Notes: a model not told the origin generated them from the letters alone. Counted from the stretch's first letter, positions 43,161 through 52,937 are shown. The stretch: 64,000 nt of DNA from Kriegella sp965368185 (GCA_965368185.1 CBDULZ010000001.1:62001-126000), one strand, 5' to 3'. Program-made: numbers and translations.

Positions 43161-44327
43161 ATGAATAAATCGAGATTAGGGTTTGTTACGATGGTATGCT
43201 GCATTTTGCTTCTATTCGCTGTGGGATGTAAGCAACAGAACAAACAACCAATCCCCACAAAAAATAGCGCCAGCGATAATCCGATTAGCTATGCTAAAGG
43301 ATTTTCTATAGCAAAGGAAACGTCGGGCATTACGATCATCACCATATCATCACCATGGCCTGAGGCCGACGCTGAATTCAAATACGCCTTGATTCCAAGG
43401 GAAAAATTGGCAACCGTCACCTTGAACAAAGCGGCTTACGATGCCATTGTTACCATTCCTATCGAGCGGGTCGTTGCCACCTCTACCACACATATTCCGG
43501 CATTGGAAGCTTTGGGGGTCGAAAATCGGTTGGTCGGGTTTCCGAATACCGATTACATTTCCTCTAAAACCACGCGCGAGCGTATCGAGGCAGGAGAAAT
43601 TAAGGAATTGGGCAACAACGAGGACATAAATACCGAAATGACCTTGGAACTACAGCCTGATTTGGTAGTTGGTTTCTCGATCAATAATCAAAATAAAGCC
43701 TATGAAACGCTGCGACGTTCCAACATTCCCGTCGTTTACAATGGGGATTGGACGGAGGAAACCCCTTTGGGCAAAGCGGAGTGGATTAAATTCTTTGCCC
43801 CTTTTTTCCAAATGGAACGAAAGGCGGATAGTATTTTTAAAGACATAGCGGCTTCCTATACCGAAGCCCAAGAATTGGCTAAAAAAGCCAATTCGAATCC
43901 CAAAGTTTTAAGCGGGGCCCTATACAAAGATGTTTGGTATATGCCGGGCGGCAACAGCTGGGCCGCTCAATTTTTAAAGGATGCCAACAGCAATTATTTA
44001 TGGTCGGCTACCGATGAAACGGGAAGTCTCTCCCTGAGTATCGAAAGTGTTTTGGAAATGGCACAAAATGCCGACTTTTGGGTCTCGCCGTCGCAGTTCA
44101 CTTCGTACCAAACTATGAAAGAAGCCAATCGCCACTACCTTCAATTCGACGCTTTTAAAAACAGGCGTATTTATACGTTCGCCAAAACCACGGGGGCTAC
44201 CGGTGGCTTACTGTATTATGAACTCGCTCCCCAACGCCCCGATTTGGTATTGAAAGACCTAATCCATATTTTACATCCCGAATTGTTGCCCAAACACGAA
44301 CTTTTCTTTTTTAAGCCTTTGGACTAA
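43161..44327 (+). CDS. ABC-transporter substrate-binding lipoprotein (BtuF/FecB class)
   Basis: 388 residues. Lipoprotein signal (LLLFAVGCKQQ, Cys about 23). Helical-backbone metal-chelate binding fold, two lobes: IERVVATSTTHIPALEALGVENRLVGFPNTDYI and LQPDLVVGFSIN...RRSNIPVVYNGDWTEETPLGKAEWIKFFAPFF. It delivers corrinoid, haem or ferric siderophore to the following permease. Corrinoid is favoured by the nearby riboswitch-controlled btuB, but no riboswitch precedes this gene; a TACCTTTA (43115) is the likely -7 box. Confidence 0.88.
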   Translation: MNKSRLGFVTMVCCILLLFAVGCKQQNKQPIPTKNSASDNPISYAKGFSIAKETSGITIITISSPWPEADAEFKYALIPREKLATVTLNKAAYDAIVTIPIERVVATSTTHIPALEALGVENRLVGFPNTDYISSKTTRERIEAGEIKELGNNEDINTEMTLELQPDLVVGFSINNQNKAYETLRRSNIPVVYNGDWTEETPLGKAEWIKFFAPFFQMERKADSIFKDIAASYTEAQELAKKANSNPKVLSGALYKDVWYMPGGNSWAAQFLKDANSNYLWSATDETGSLSLSIESVLEMAQNADFWVSPSQFTSYQTMKEANRHYLQFDAFKNRRIYTFAKTTGATGGLLYYELAPQRPDLVLKDLIHILHPELLPKHELFFFKPLD

Positions 44328-45359
44328 TTGGGAAACCCGAGCACATATCGTATAAATTTTATCCTTTTATTTTTAGCTTTGTTGCTGTGCCTGGCCGTAA
44401 ATATTAGTTTCGGTTCTGCTAGCATCCCATTAACCGATACTTTAACTTCTCTTTTTGGTGGAACCCTAGAAAATACGTCCTGGGACTATATTCTGTGGAA
44501 TTATAGAATTCCGAAAGCCTGTACGGCGGTACTCGTTGGAAGCGGACTGGCTTTAAGTGGATTGTTGATGCAGACGCTATTCCGGAATCCCCTGGCCGGT
44601 CCATTTGTATTGGGAATCAGTTCCGGTGCCAGTTTAGGAGCCGCTTTGCTTATTATGGGAGCATCATTATTTTCAGGGCTATCCGTGTTCGGATTGGTAA
44701 ACGACGTATCGTTGGCCATTGCAGCCAGCATCGGAAGCTTTTTGGTACTAGTGGCGGTCATGATTGTCGCTTCTCGCGTAAAAGACACCATGGCCCTATT
44801 GATAATCGGCCTCATGTTCGGAAGCATCACTGCGGCCATAGTAAGTGTGCTTTCATACTTTACCGATGCCGAGAAATTACAGCAATATATATATTGGTCG
44901 TTCGGTAGCGTGGGCAACCTATCTTGGTCGCAATTATCCCTTTTACTGGGCATTATATTTCTAGGAATTGGATTAAGTTTCGTATCAATAAAACCGTTGA
45001 ACGCACTATTATTGGGCGAAAATTACGCCCAGAGCTTAGGGGTAAACCTTAAAAAATCACGGTATACCATCATCATTGCGACAGGACTGCTTGCGGGCGG
45101 AATTACCGCCTTTGCCGGGCCTATTGCCTTTATCGGTTTGGCGGTACCGCATTTGACACGACAGATTTTCAATACCACAGATCACAGGGTCCTAGTTCCA
45201 GCTGTTTTAATTTATGGCGCCATTTTAATGCTGCTTTGTGACACCGTAGCACAACTGCCGGGATCAGCAAATGTTTTGCCCATTAATGCAATTACCAGTA
45301 TTTTAGGAGCCCCGATAGTGATATGGTTGTTGGTGCGTAGGCGCAAAATGGTGTTTTAG
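44328..45359 (+). CDS. FecCD/BtuC-family ABC-transporter permease
   Basis: 343 residues, about ten transmembrane helices. Family motifs are IPKACTAVLVGSGLALSGLLMQTLFRNPLAGPFVLGISSGASLGA and the coupling-helix region GGITAFAGPIAFIGLAVPHLTRQ, plus the C-terminal LCDTVAQLPGSANVLPINAITSILGAPIVIWLL. The start is a TTG that directly follows the btuF stop with no spacer; no ATG precedes the conserved region. It forms the membrane part of the importer with the flanking genes. Confidence 0.93.
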   Translation: MGNPSTYRINFILLFLALLLCLAVNISFGSASIPLTDTLTSLFGGTLENTSWDYILWNYRIPKACTAVLVGSGLALSGLLMQTLFRNPLAGPFVLGISSGASLGAALLIMGASLFSGLSVFGLVNDVSLAIAASIGSFLVLVAVMIVASRVKDTMALLIIGLMFGSITAAIVSVLSYFTDAEKLQQYIYWSFGSVGNLSWSQLSLLLGIIFLGIGLSFVSIKPLNALLLGENYAQSLGVNLKKSRYTIIIATGLLAGGITAFAGPIAFIGLAVPHLTRQIFNTTDHRVLVPAVLIYGAILMLLCDTVAQLPGSANVLPINAITSILGAPIVIWLLVRRRKMVF

Positions 45360-45407
45360 TCAATGGTACCGTGATCAATACTATGTAAACTTGTAAAATT
45401 TAAACCC

Positions 45408-46202
45408 ATTAACGATAAATCTGAAAATAGCGTCTTAGTAGCCCGTCAGCTAACGGTCGGGTACCAATCTAAAAAGGAGCGGAACAGTGTTGCCTCGAAC
45501 ATTGATTTCGCTTTGGGTCAAGGAGAACTTATGGCCATCGTGGGTATTAATGGTGCGGGTAAATCAACCTTGTTACGGACACTTGGCAAAATACAGCCCA
45601 AATTATCGGGCCAAGTGCTTCTCAATGGTAAAAATTTGGAAAGCTTACACCCCAAGTCCCTCGCTTCTGAAATCAGTATTGTATTGACAGAACCTCTTGC
45701 CTCTAAGAACATGACCGTAAAAGAGTTGGTGGCTTTGGGAAGGCAACCCTATACCAACTGGATAGGGGCCTTGACCGATGACGACAAATCGAAAATAAAA
45801 ACTGCTATCTGGATGCTGGAGTTGGAAGCCCTACAGCATAAAAAATGCTATGAATTGAGCGATGGTCAGTTACAACGGGCTATGATTGCCCGGGCACTCG
45901 CCCAAGATACTGCCATTATTTTGTTGGATGAACCCACTACCCATCTCGACCTGTATCATAAAGTCAAGATTCTAAAAGTATTGAAGTCCATTGCCCATGA
46001 AACAAAAAAAACCGTTGTTTTTACCAGCCATGAAATTGAAATGGCCATTCAGATGTGCGATACCATGTTATTGCTCGATACAACGGCCCATGCTTTTGGG
46101 CAGCCTTGTGAACTAATTGAACAGGAGGCCTTTGAACATTTATTCCCGGCCGACACGGTTTCGTTTGATGCCAAGACCGGTTCTTTTCGAATAGAAAAGT
46201 AG
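45408..46202 (+). CDS. ABC-transporter ATP-binding protein (BtuD/FecE class), start codon uncertain
   Basis: The reading frame is open from 45375. Homology runs through VLVARQLTVGYQSKKERNSV (from 45432), Walker A GINGAGKST, Q-loop region, signature LSDGQLQRAMIARALAQD, Walker B ILLDEPTTHLDL and H-loop TSHE. No in-frame ATG or GTG exists before the Walker A; the first TTG (45513) would delete beta-strand 1. I mark the start at an ATT (45408) as the best placed option. Either initiation is non-canonical or an upstream mutation has removed the start. Otherwise the protein looks intact. Confidence 0.78.
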   Translation: MNDKSENSVLVARQLTVGYQSKKERNSVASNIDFALGQGELMAIVGINGAGKSTLLRTLGKIQPKLSGQVLLNGKNLESLHPKSLASEISIVLTEPLASKNMTVKELVALGRQPYTNWIGALTDDDKSKIKTAIWMLELEALQHKKCYELSDGQLQRAMIARALAQDTAIILLDEPTTHLDLYHKVKILKVLKSIAHETKKTVVFTSHEIEMAIQMCDTMLLLDTTAHAFGQPCELIEQEAFEHLFPADTVSFDAKTGSFRIEK

Positions 46203-46266
46203 CCAAAGGGGCTATCCTTTTTTAAAGTCAAACGCTTATCTTTACTCCAAACACTAGTGAACCTTA

Positions 46267-47610
46267 ATGAACGAATTTCTGATATATCTTTTAATTGGAT
46301 TGGTTTGCCTTTTACTGGGCTATTTTCTAGGAAATTATATCCAAAGCTTAAAAACCAAGTCAAGCCAGAGCGCACTCGAAGAACGTGAGCAGCAATTACA
46401 CAACAATCTAACGATACTTGACGGAAGGTTGCGTGATGCCGAAGAACATAAATTGCACCTTCAGTCCGAAAAAGAACAATTGGGCAATCAGATTGTGCGC
46501 TATCAAGCCGATTTGGAGAACCTTCAATTAAAAAACAGGGAACAAAAAGAGGAAGTAGAAAAACTACAGGAAAAATTCACCAAAGAATTTGAAAACCTAG
46601 CCAATAAAATTCTAGAGGAGAAAAGTTTAAAGTTTACGGCCCGTAACGAAAAAAATATCAAGGACATTCTTACTCCCTTAAACGAAAAAATTCAGCTCTT
46701 CGAAAAGAAGGTCGAAGAAAGTCAGAAAGAGAATATTAGCATTCATTCCGCATTGAAAGAACAGCTGCTAAACTTGCAGACACAAAACTTAAAAATCACC
46801 CAAGAAGCCGAAAATTTGACAAAGGCCCTAAAAGGTGACAGTAAAATGCAAGGGAACTGGGGCGAATTGGTATTGGAACGTGTTCTTGAAAAGTCAGGTC
46901 TTGAAAAAGACCGCGAGTATTCCGTACAACAGAGTTTCACACTTGAAGATGGTACTCGGGTGCTTCCTGACGTGATCATCAACCTTCCCGATGGCAAAAA
47001 AATGATTGTTGATTCTAAAGTTTCGTTGACCGATTACGAGCGTTTCGTAAATGCAGAGGATGAGCTAAGGGATAAATTCCTGAAAGACCATATCAATTCC
47101 CTACGAAAACATGTAGACCAGCTGTCCGCCAAAAAGTATGAGGACCTATACGAAATGGAGAGTCCTGATTTTGTTTTGATGTTCGTACCTATCGAACCTG
47201 CATTTGCAATTGCCATAAACAACGACAGCACATTATACAATAAGGCTTTTGAACGGAACATCATAATCGTTACCCCATCAACACTACTGGCTACCTTACG
47301 TACCATCGACAGTATGTGGAACAATGAAAAACAACAGCGAAATGCGATTGAAATTGCCCGTCAAGCGGGTGCCTTATATGATAAATTTGAGGGTTTTGTA
47401 TCCGATTTAACCAAAGTGGGCAAGAAGATGGACGAAGCAAAATCGGAATATAAGGGAGCCATGAACAAGTTGGTGGAAGGTCGAGGCAATATTGTAATAA
47501 GCATCGAAAAGTTAAAGAAAATGGGCGCAAAAGCAAAAAAATCCATTCCAGAGCCTGTTTTAAAACGGGCCAAGGAAGATGACTTTGAAGAACTAGAAGA
47601 AAATTCTTAG
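46267..47610 (+). CDS. rmuC: DNA recombination protein RmuC
   Basis: 447 residues. N-terminal membrane helix (LIYLLIGLVCLLLGYFLGNYI), a long coiled coil (about 25-170), then the RmuC nuclease-like domain (about 190-400): MQGNWGELVLERVLEKSGLEKDREYSVQ, LPDVIINLPDGKKMIVDSKVSLTDYERF, PDFVLMFVPIEPAFAIA. It limits DNA inversions at short repeats and has been tied to phage and replication-fork processing. A TATCTTTA box at 46237 is the likely -7 element. Confidence 0.95.
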   Translation: MNEFLIYLLIGLVCLLLGYFLGNYIQSLKTKSSQSALEEREQQLHNNLTILDGRLRDAEEHKLHLQSEKEQLGNQIVRYQADLENLQLKNREQKEEVEKLQEKFTKEFENLANKILEEKSLKFTARNEKNIKDILTPLNEKIQLFEKKVEESQKENISIHSALKEQLLNLQTQNLKITQEAENLTKALKGDSKMQGNWGELVLERVLEKSGLEKDREYSVQQSFTLEDGTRVLPDVIINLPDGKKMIVDSKVSLTDYERFVNAEDELRDKFLKDHINSLRKHVDQLSAKKYEDLYEMESPDFVLMFVPIEPAFAIAINNDSTLYNKAFERNIIIVTPSTLLATLRTIDSMWNNEKQQRNAIEIARQAGALYDKFEGFVSDLTKVGKKMDEAKSEYKGAMNKLVEGRGNIVISIEKLKKMGAKAKKSIPEPVLKRAKEDDFEELEENS

Positions 47611-47654
47611 CAATTTTTAGAATCGATCAAAAGTGAAGTACTTATACTTATTAT

Positions 47655-48020
47655 ATGAAAAGAATATTGTTTGTCGTAATCGGAAGTCTGTTGGCCCTGT
47701 TGGCGCTTTACTACGCTTTTATCTATTTTGTACCCTATAGTGAGGGTGTCCGTTCGGGAGAATTGATCAAAGTAAGTCACAAGGGGGTAATTATCAAAAC
47801 TTGGGAAGGAGAGATAAGTCAAGGCATCTCGGGCGCACAGATTTTCGCCTTTTCCGTATTGGACAAAGACCAAGATGTTATCGAAAAGCTTAAGGAATAC
47901 CAAGGGGAATACGTAAAAGTCGATTATACTGAACGTTTCGCTACATTCTTTTGGATGGGCGACACCAAATACTTTGTAACCGATGTAAAAAAAGAACGAT
48001 CACCACACTTTAGAAATTAA
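47655..48020 (+). CDS. Conserved small membrane-anchored protein of the pentose-phosphate neighbourhood
   Basis: 121 residues. N-terminal transmembrane helix (about 4-25, ILFVVIGSLLALLALYYAFIYF) then a conserved extracytoplasmic domain: VPYSEGVRSGELIKVSHKGVIIKTWEGEISQGISGAQIFAFSV...VKVDYTERFATFFWMGDTKYFV. Widely conserved in Bacteroidota and sometimes mis-labelled 6-phosphogluconate dehydrogenase, probably because of gene neighbourhood; no dehydrogenase motif is present. It is 4 bp before the thioesterase gene, so likely co-transcribed. Confidence 0.8.
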   Translation: MKRILFVVIGSLLALLALYYAFIYFVPYSEGVRSGELIKVSHKGVIIKTWEGEISQGISGAQIFAFSVLDKDQDVIEKLKEYQGEYVKVDYTERFATFFWMGDTKYFVTDVKKERSPHFRN

Positions 48021-48023
48021 TAC

Positions 48024-48569
48024 ATGGAAAACTTTAAAAGCGCACGTGAATCGAGAGTCTCGATTACAGAACTAATGCTTCCCTCCCACTCCAATTTTGG
48101 TGGTAAGGTACATGGGGGCCATATTTTAAACTTGATGGATCAGATTGCCTTCGCCTGTGCATCCAAGCATTCACAACGCTATTGCGTGACGGCATCGGTT
48201 AACCGGGTCGATTTTTTACATCCTGTGGAGGTAGGTGAACTGCTAACGCTGAAAGCGTCAATCAACTACACGGGGCGAACCTCAATGGTCGTAGGAGTAC
48301 GCGTAGAATCGGAAAATATCACAAAGGGCACCAAGCGACATTGCAATTCTTCTTATTTTACCATGGTCGCTAAAGACGAGCAAGGCAAAGGTATGACCAT
48401 ACCGGGATTATTGGTAGAGAACGAACAAGGTGTTAGGCGATTTGCACGAAGCAAACGGCGTAAGGAAGAAGCTTTTTCGAGGGATACCCAATTCGATTCT
48501 TCCAAATTTAAGATAGAAGAATACATGGAATTTTTAGAAGGGGAAAACATCAAACTCGGTCTGAAGTAA
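48024..48569 (+). CDS. Acyl-CoA thioesterase, hotdog fold (YciA/BACH-like)
   Basis: 181 residues. Hotdog motif HSNFGGKVHGGHILNLMDQIAFACASKHS (the catalytic Asp is in MDQ), then CVTASVNRVDFLHPVEVGELLTLKASINYTGRTSMVVGVRVESEN. This matches bacterial acyl-CoA hydrolases. The C-terminal part (about 130-181) is charged and helical. Its 3' end overlaps the end of the convergent pgl gene by 20 bp. Confidence 0.92.
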   Translation: MENFKSARESRVSITELMLPSHSNFGGKVHGGHILNLMDQIAFACASKHSQRYCVTASVNRVDFLHPVEVGELLTLKASINYTGRTSMVVGVRVESENITKGTKRHCNSSYFTMVAKDEQGKGMTIPGLLVENEQGVRRFARSKRRKEEAFSRDTQFDSSKFKIEEYMEFLEGENIKLGLK

Positions 48570-49278
48570 TTCCTTTAGCGGCGGCGGCATCTAAAAACCA
48601 ATGCAAATTTTCTGAATCAGGTGCTACCAAACTGGCGGGATATTTTTCAAAACCTTCGGTTTTGTTGATAATTTCCTGGACTTTTTCGGTCTTACCTTCA
48701 CCGGTCACAAGAAATGCAACAGCTTCTGAGGCATTGATTACTTTTCCGGTTATGGACACTCTTTTTTGTCCAGAATTGGGGTGAACGGCTACTACACAGT
48801 TTGCATCGGCATTCCATAGGGCAATTTCATGGGGAAAAATGGAAGCTGTATGTCCATCGTCGCCCATACCCAAGATGACCAAATCAAATTGAGGAATATC
48901 GGTGGCTCCATTTGGTAATTTAGTTTGCAATACCTTACTATAGCGTTGCGCTTCCTCTTGGGGGTCGTTTTCCCCTTTAATCCGATGGATATTCTCATCG
49001 GGTATGTCAATTTTCGAAATCAAATGTGCAACGGTCATCTTATAATTGCTGTCATCATCCGAGGGTGGCACACAGCGTTCATCACCCCAATACAAATGTA
49101 CCTTTTCCCAATCAATGGCTTCGGCATAATGGGTGGCCAATTCGTCAAAAACGATTTTTGGAGTACTACCTCCCGAAAGTGCAAGATGAACAATCGGGCG
49201 CGAGGCGATAAATTCAGCCAAATATTTTGAAAATGCTTCCGCGACCTGCTGTTTTGTATCGTAAATATGTTGCTGCAT
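48550..49278 (-). CDS. pgl: 6-phosphogluconolactonase
   Basis: 242 residues from ATG 49278 (an in-frame ATG at 49305 would add nine residues; the shorter form matches family N-termini, QQHIYDTKQQVAEAFSKYL). Motifs: LALSGGSTPKIVFDEL, YWGDERCVPPSDDDSNY, FDLVILGMGDDGHTASIFP, VSITGKVINASEAVAFLVTG. It hydrolyses 6-phosphogluconolactone, step 2 of the oxidative pentose phosphate pathway. It follows zwf on the same strand. Confidence 0.95.
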   Translation of the reverse strand: MQQHIYDTKQQVAEAFSKYLAEFIASRPIVHLALSGGSTPKIVFDELATHYAEAIDWEKVHLYWGDERCVPPSDDDSNYKMTVAHLISKIDIPDENIHRIKGENDPQEEAQRYSKVLQTKLPNGATDIPQFDLVILGMGDDGHTASIFPHEIALWNADANCVVAVHPNSGQKRVSITGKVINASEAVAFLVTGEGKTEKVQEIINKTEGFEKYPASLVAPDSENLHWFLDAAAAKGITSDRV

Positions 49279-49373
49279 TTTTGTAGTATTATTATGGGTT
49301 AACATCCCCGCATTTGGTGAAAGAAGTAAGGCCGTATTACCATTAAAGCCTCTAACTTAAATCGTTATGATTA

Positions 49374-50906
49374 TCAACAAATAACGCAAAATCCCGGATC
49401 ATCGGCCAATTGCTCTTCCGGATTTCTCCACATATGAGGCCCGTCAATTAGGTCATCGGAATTTTTTGGACCCCAAACTCCGGCAGAATATCCGTAGGTT
49501 TTTACATCCTTCCCATTTTTCCAATAGTCTAAAATAGGATTGACGAACTCCCAAGCCGCTTCAACCTCATCGGCCCTGGCGTAAAGCGTTGCATCACCCT
49601 GCATGGCATCTAAAAGCAGCCGTTCATAGGCTTCCATTACATGCTTCTCTACCAAACTTGAATAATAGAAATCAAGATTGGCGCGCTCTACCTTAAAGCC
49701 CTGACCGGGTACCTTAACCCCAAATTTGATTAAAATTCCTTCATCGGGCTGAATGCGTATAATCAACTTATTGTCTTTACTATTTATCCCCGAATCTTTA
49801 AAAATTTGGTGATGGGGCGATTTAAAATGAATGACAACCTCGGTAACCTTCGTTGGCATACGCTTTGCGGTACGTACATAAAACGGCACATCGGCCCATC
49901 TCCAATTGTCAACAAAGAACTTAATGGCCGCGTAGGTCTCGGTAGTCGAATTAGGGTCAACCCCTTCTTCTTCGCGATAGCCAGGTACTCTTTCGCCATC
50001 GATTACCGAACTTACATATTGCGCACGTATGGTGTTGTCAAACAGCGTCTTCTCGTCGGTCATCTTGCGCAGCGATTTCAATGCTTTCACCTTCTCATTA
50101 CGAATTTCCTCCGCTCCCGACCCGATCGGTGGCTCCATAACCACTAGCGACACAATCTGCAATAAATGATTTTGGAACATGTCGCGCAGCGCTCCCGATT
50201 TATCGTAATAACCACCTCTTTTTTCAACCCCGACACTTTCGGCATTGGTAATCTCTACATGATGAATATAATTGCGGTTCCATAACGGTTCGAAAATACT
50301 GTTGGCAAAACGGGTCACCAATAAATTCTGTACCGTTTCCTTTCCCAAGTAATGATCGATTCGATAAATTTGTGTTTCTTGAAAATAATGGTGCAATCCT
50401 TCGTTCAAATTTCGGGCACTTTCCAGATTGTACCCAAAGGGTTTTTCAACAATCAAACGCTTCCAACCCTTATCTTCGTTATTAAGTCCTTCTTCCGAAA
50501 GATTTTTGGGTATAACCTCATAAAGGCTAGGAGGTGTCGACAAATAGAATATATAGTTGTCGTCGGTACCGTATTTTGTATTTAAATCTGAAATCCTTGT
50601 TCCGAGTTGATGATAATCCGTATCGTAATTGCTTCCCAAATCTTCGTAAAAGAGTTTGTTGGCAAAAGTTTCAATAAAGCCGTTCGCTTCTTTCCCTACT
50701 CGTTCCTTTAAGTACTTGCTTTCATTCACCACCTTTTTTCTAAACTCCCCATCGGTCATGTCGCTACGGCTAACGCCAAGCACTACGAACTTTTCTGGTA
50801 GGTGTCCGCCCTTATATAAATTAAAGAGTGCTGGAATCAATTTTCTGGCGGTCAAGTCACCCGATGCGCCGAAAATGATAAGCATTTGATTATCTGTTTT
50901 GTTCAT
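49374..50906 (-). CDS. zwf: Glucose-6-phosphate 1-dehydrogenase
   Basis: 510 residues, normal length. NADP-binding IIFGASGDLTARKLIPALFNLY at the N-terminus, VEKPFGYNLESARNLN, and the active-site signature RIDHYLGKETVQNLL, with downstream FQNHLLQIVSLVVMEPP and the FKDSGINSKDNKLIIRIQPDEGI region. First step of the oxidative pentose phosphate pathway, supplying NADPH. zwf-pgl form an operon divergent from gnd across a 434-bp gap, so the three genes could share control. Confidence 0.97.
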   Translation of the reverse strand: MNKTDNQMLIIFGASGDLTARKLIPALFNLYKGGHLPEKFVVLGVSRSDMTDGEFRKKVVNESKYLKERVGKEANGFIETFANKLFYEDLGSNYDTDYHQLGTRISDLNTKYGTDDNYIFYLSTPPSLYEVIPKNLSEEGLNNEDKGWKRLIVEKPFGYNLESARNLNEGLHHYFQETQIYRIDHYLGKETVQNLLVTRFANSIFEPLWNRNYIHHVEITNAESVGVEKRGGYYDKSGALRDMFQNHLLQIVSLVVMEPPIGSGAEEIRNEKVKALKSLRKMTDEKTLFDNTIRAQYVSSVIDGERVPGYREEEGVDPNSTTETYAAIKFFVDNWRWADVPFYVRTAKRMPTKVTEVVIHFKSPHHQIFKDSGINSKDNKLIIRIQPDEGILIKFGVKVPGQGFKVERANLDFYYSSLVEKHVMEAYERLLLDAMQGDATLYARADEVEAAWEFVNPILDYWKNGKDVKTYGYSAGVWGPKNSDDLIDGPHMWRNPEEQLADDPGFCVIC

Positions 50907-51340
50907 GTGTTCTTATTAATCGCAAAATTCAAAAGCTTGGTTAGCACCGAATTACAGAAATTATCGCAGCTTGCCTAGATAAAAATTGAGCAAAAATCTC
51001 AACTAAGTTAGGCTCAAAAACGCACATAAAAAAATATTTGGATGATTTCAAAGTAGTTTTCAAATATCAAGAAGTTCATGGAGTTTCGTCAAAGAATAGG
51101 CACAAAATTGATTATTTACCATATTTTTGAAATTGGAACTCCACAACTGGAGTGCCACAACATGCTTTTGAATTAAGAATCCTTTTTTGGCGGTAATGGG
51201 AATAAATTGAAGCGGCCACGGTTTTTACATCGTTTCTTAAAAGGACGAGAAGGATTTAAACCTATCAATTTATAATTCAAACCCTTATATTTATACTTTC
51301 TCAATAAGCTTATTCAAGTAATTAATAAGGATTAAAACGT
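50907..51340. other. 434-bp divergent regulatory gap between zwf and gnd
   Basis: No gene. Contains a small inverted repeat (ACTCC-ACAACT-GGAGT near 51140-51155) and AT-rich sequence near each start. I see no strong TAnnTTTG box or known riboswitch. It is long for this genome and divides two halves of one pathway, so control sites are likely. Confidence 0.5.
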
Positions 51341-52750
51341 ATGAAAAGTAATAATTACGATTTTGGATTGGTGGGTCTCGGAGTTATGGGACGTAATTTT
51401 ATACTGAATGTTGCCGACAATGGGTTTACGGCTTCTGGCTATGACCTTGATGTTGAAAAGGTCGATGCCTTAAAAAAAGAAGGTGGTGATGTAGAGAAAG
51501 TCGATGCAACGACCGACCTAAATACTTTTGTACAATCATTGGCACGGCCTAGAAAAATAATGCTTTTGGTTCCTGCGGGAAAAATTGTAGATGCCGTGAT
51601 AGAAAGTTTATTGCCATACCTAGATACTGATGATCTGATCATCGACGGCGGCAACTCTTTCTTTACCGATACCGACCGGAGGGAAGCCTACTTACAGGAA
51701 AAAGGCATTCACTTTTTCGGTGCCGGGGTTTCCGGTGGTGCCAAAGGGGCTCGGTTAGGACCAAGTATTATGCCCGGAGGAAACCGTGAGGCGTATAAAG
51801 AGGTCCAGCCTATTTTCGAAGCCGTCTCGGCCAAGTACAAAGGTGAACCCTGTGTGGCGTATTTAGGTCCAAAATCTGCCGGAAACTACGTGAAAATGGT
51901 TCATAACGGAATTGAGTACGGACTCATGCAATTGACTTCGGAAATTTATGACCTACTCAAAAAGGCAGGAAACTTAGACAATGATGAGCTACATCAAACT
52001 TTTGCTGCTTGGAACAAAGGCCGTCTGCAGTCGTTTCTTGTGGAAATCACCTCTGAAATATTCGAGCAAAAAGATGACAAGGGTGATGGGCGTTTGGTCG
52101 ACAAAATTCTCGATAAAGCCAAACAAAAAGGAACTGGAAAATGGACCTCTCAAAATGCAATGGACTTGGGCATTCCCATACCTTCCATCGATATTGCCGT
52201 AAGTATGCGGGAAATATCCGCTTTAAAAGACGAACGGGTTCAAGCCGACGCGCTTTATGACCGGCCTACCCCTGAGGCCATAGACAAGATCGAATTGGTC
52301 AAAATGGCCGAAGAGGCCATGTACTTTTCTTTTATAGTCACCTATGCCCAAGGCTTGCACCAATTAGCAGATGCCTCTAGAGAATATGGGTATGAACTGG
52401 ACATTGCCGTTATTGCCAAAATATGGCGGGCAGGCTGCATTATTCGCGCAGGTCTATTGGCCGATATTACCGAAGCCTTTCAAAAAGACAAGGATGTGCC
52501 GAACCTTTTGCTCTCACCCTCTTTTATTGAAAAAGTTAAAAGCACGGTTGGCTCAGCCAGGTCGCTGGTTTCCTATTCCGCGAAAAATGGAATTCCTTTG
52601 CCCGGTCTCTCCAACTCCCTCACGTATTTTGATGCCTATACCTCAAGTCGGTTACCACTGAATTTAATTCAGGCACAACGCGATTATTTTGGTTCTCATA
52701 CCTATGAGCGTTTGGATCAAGAAGGTATTTTTCATACGGAGTGGGAATAG
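51341..52750 (+). CDS. gnd: 6-phosphogluconate dehydrogenase, decarboxylating
   Basis: 469 residues, long (homodimeric) form. NADP motif GLGVMGRNFILNVADNGFTASGYDLD, then FFGAGVSGGAKGARLGPSIMPGG (signature with the catalytic Lys/Ser region), VKMVHNGIEYGLMQL, IWRAGCIIRAGLLADIT, and the C-terminal AQRDYFGSHTYERLDQEGIFHTEW. It makes ribulose-5-phosphate, CO2 and NADPH. Ends at a strong terminator. Confidence 0.97.
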   Translation: MKSNNYDFGLVGLGVMGRNFILNVADNGFTASGYDLDVEKVDALKKEGGDVEKVDATTDLNTFVQSLARPRKIMLLVPAGKIVDAVIESLLPYLDTDDLIIDGGNSFFTDTDRREAYLQEKGIHFFGAGVSGGAKGARLGPSIMPGGNREAYKEVQPIFEAVSAKYKGEPCVAYLGPKSAGNYVKMVHNGIEYGLMQLTSEIYDLLKKAGNLDNDELHQTFAAWNKGRLQSFLVEITSEIFEQKDDKGDGRLVDKILDKAKQKGTGKWTSQNAMDLGIPIPSIDIAVSMREISALKDERVQADALYDRPTPEAIDKIELVKMAEEAMYFSFIVTYAQGLHQLADASREYGYELDIAVIAKIWRAGCIIRAGLLADITEAFQKDKDVPNLLLSPSFIEKVKSTVGSARSLVSYSAKNGIPLPGLSNSLTYFDAYTSSRLPLNLIQAQRDYFGSHTYERLDQEGIFHTEWE

Positions 52751-52772
52751 GAATAGGATATATTCACAAAAT

Positions 52773-52801
52773 AAAAACGGCGCAAATATGCGCCGTTTTT
52801 A
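52773..52801 (+). terminator. Intrinsic terminator of gnd
   Basis: AAAAACGGCGCA-AATA-TGCGCCGTTTTT, a perfect 12-bp stem with a 4-nt loop and T-run, 23 bp after the gnd stop. Confidence 0.9.
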
Positions 52802-52937
52802 TTTCCGGTTAAGAAAAGGTTCGACCCCAATGGTGATGACCACTTCGTAAACTCCCATGAAATCATAAAGCAATTACTATCTTAGCTGTGCCGAATGGTC
52901 GAATCACCGCGGTTTCATTAATGTTCAATCGCCCCGA

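Noticed and set aside
52818..52830. GGTTCGACCCC resembling a tRNA T-arm
   Set aside because: No acceptor, D-arm or anticodon stem can be built around it.
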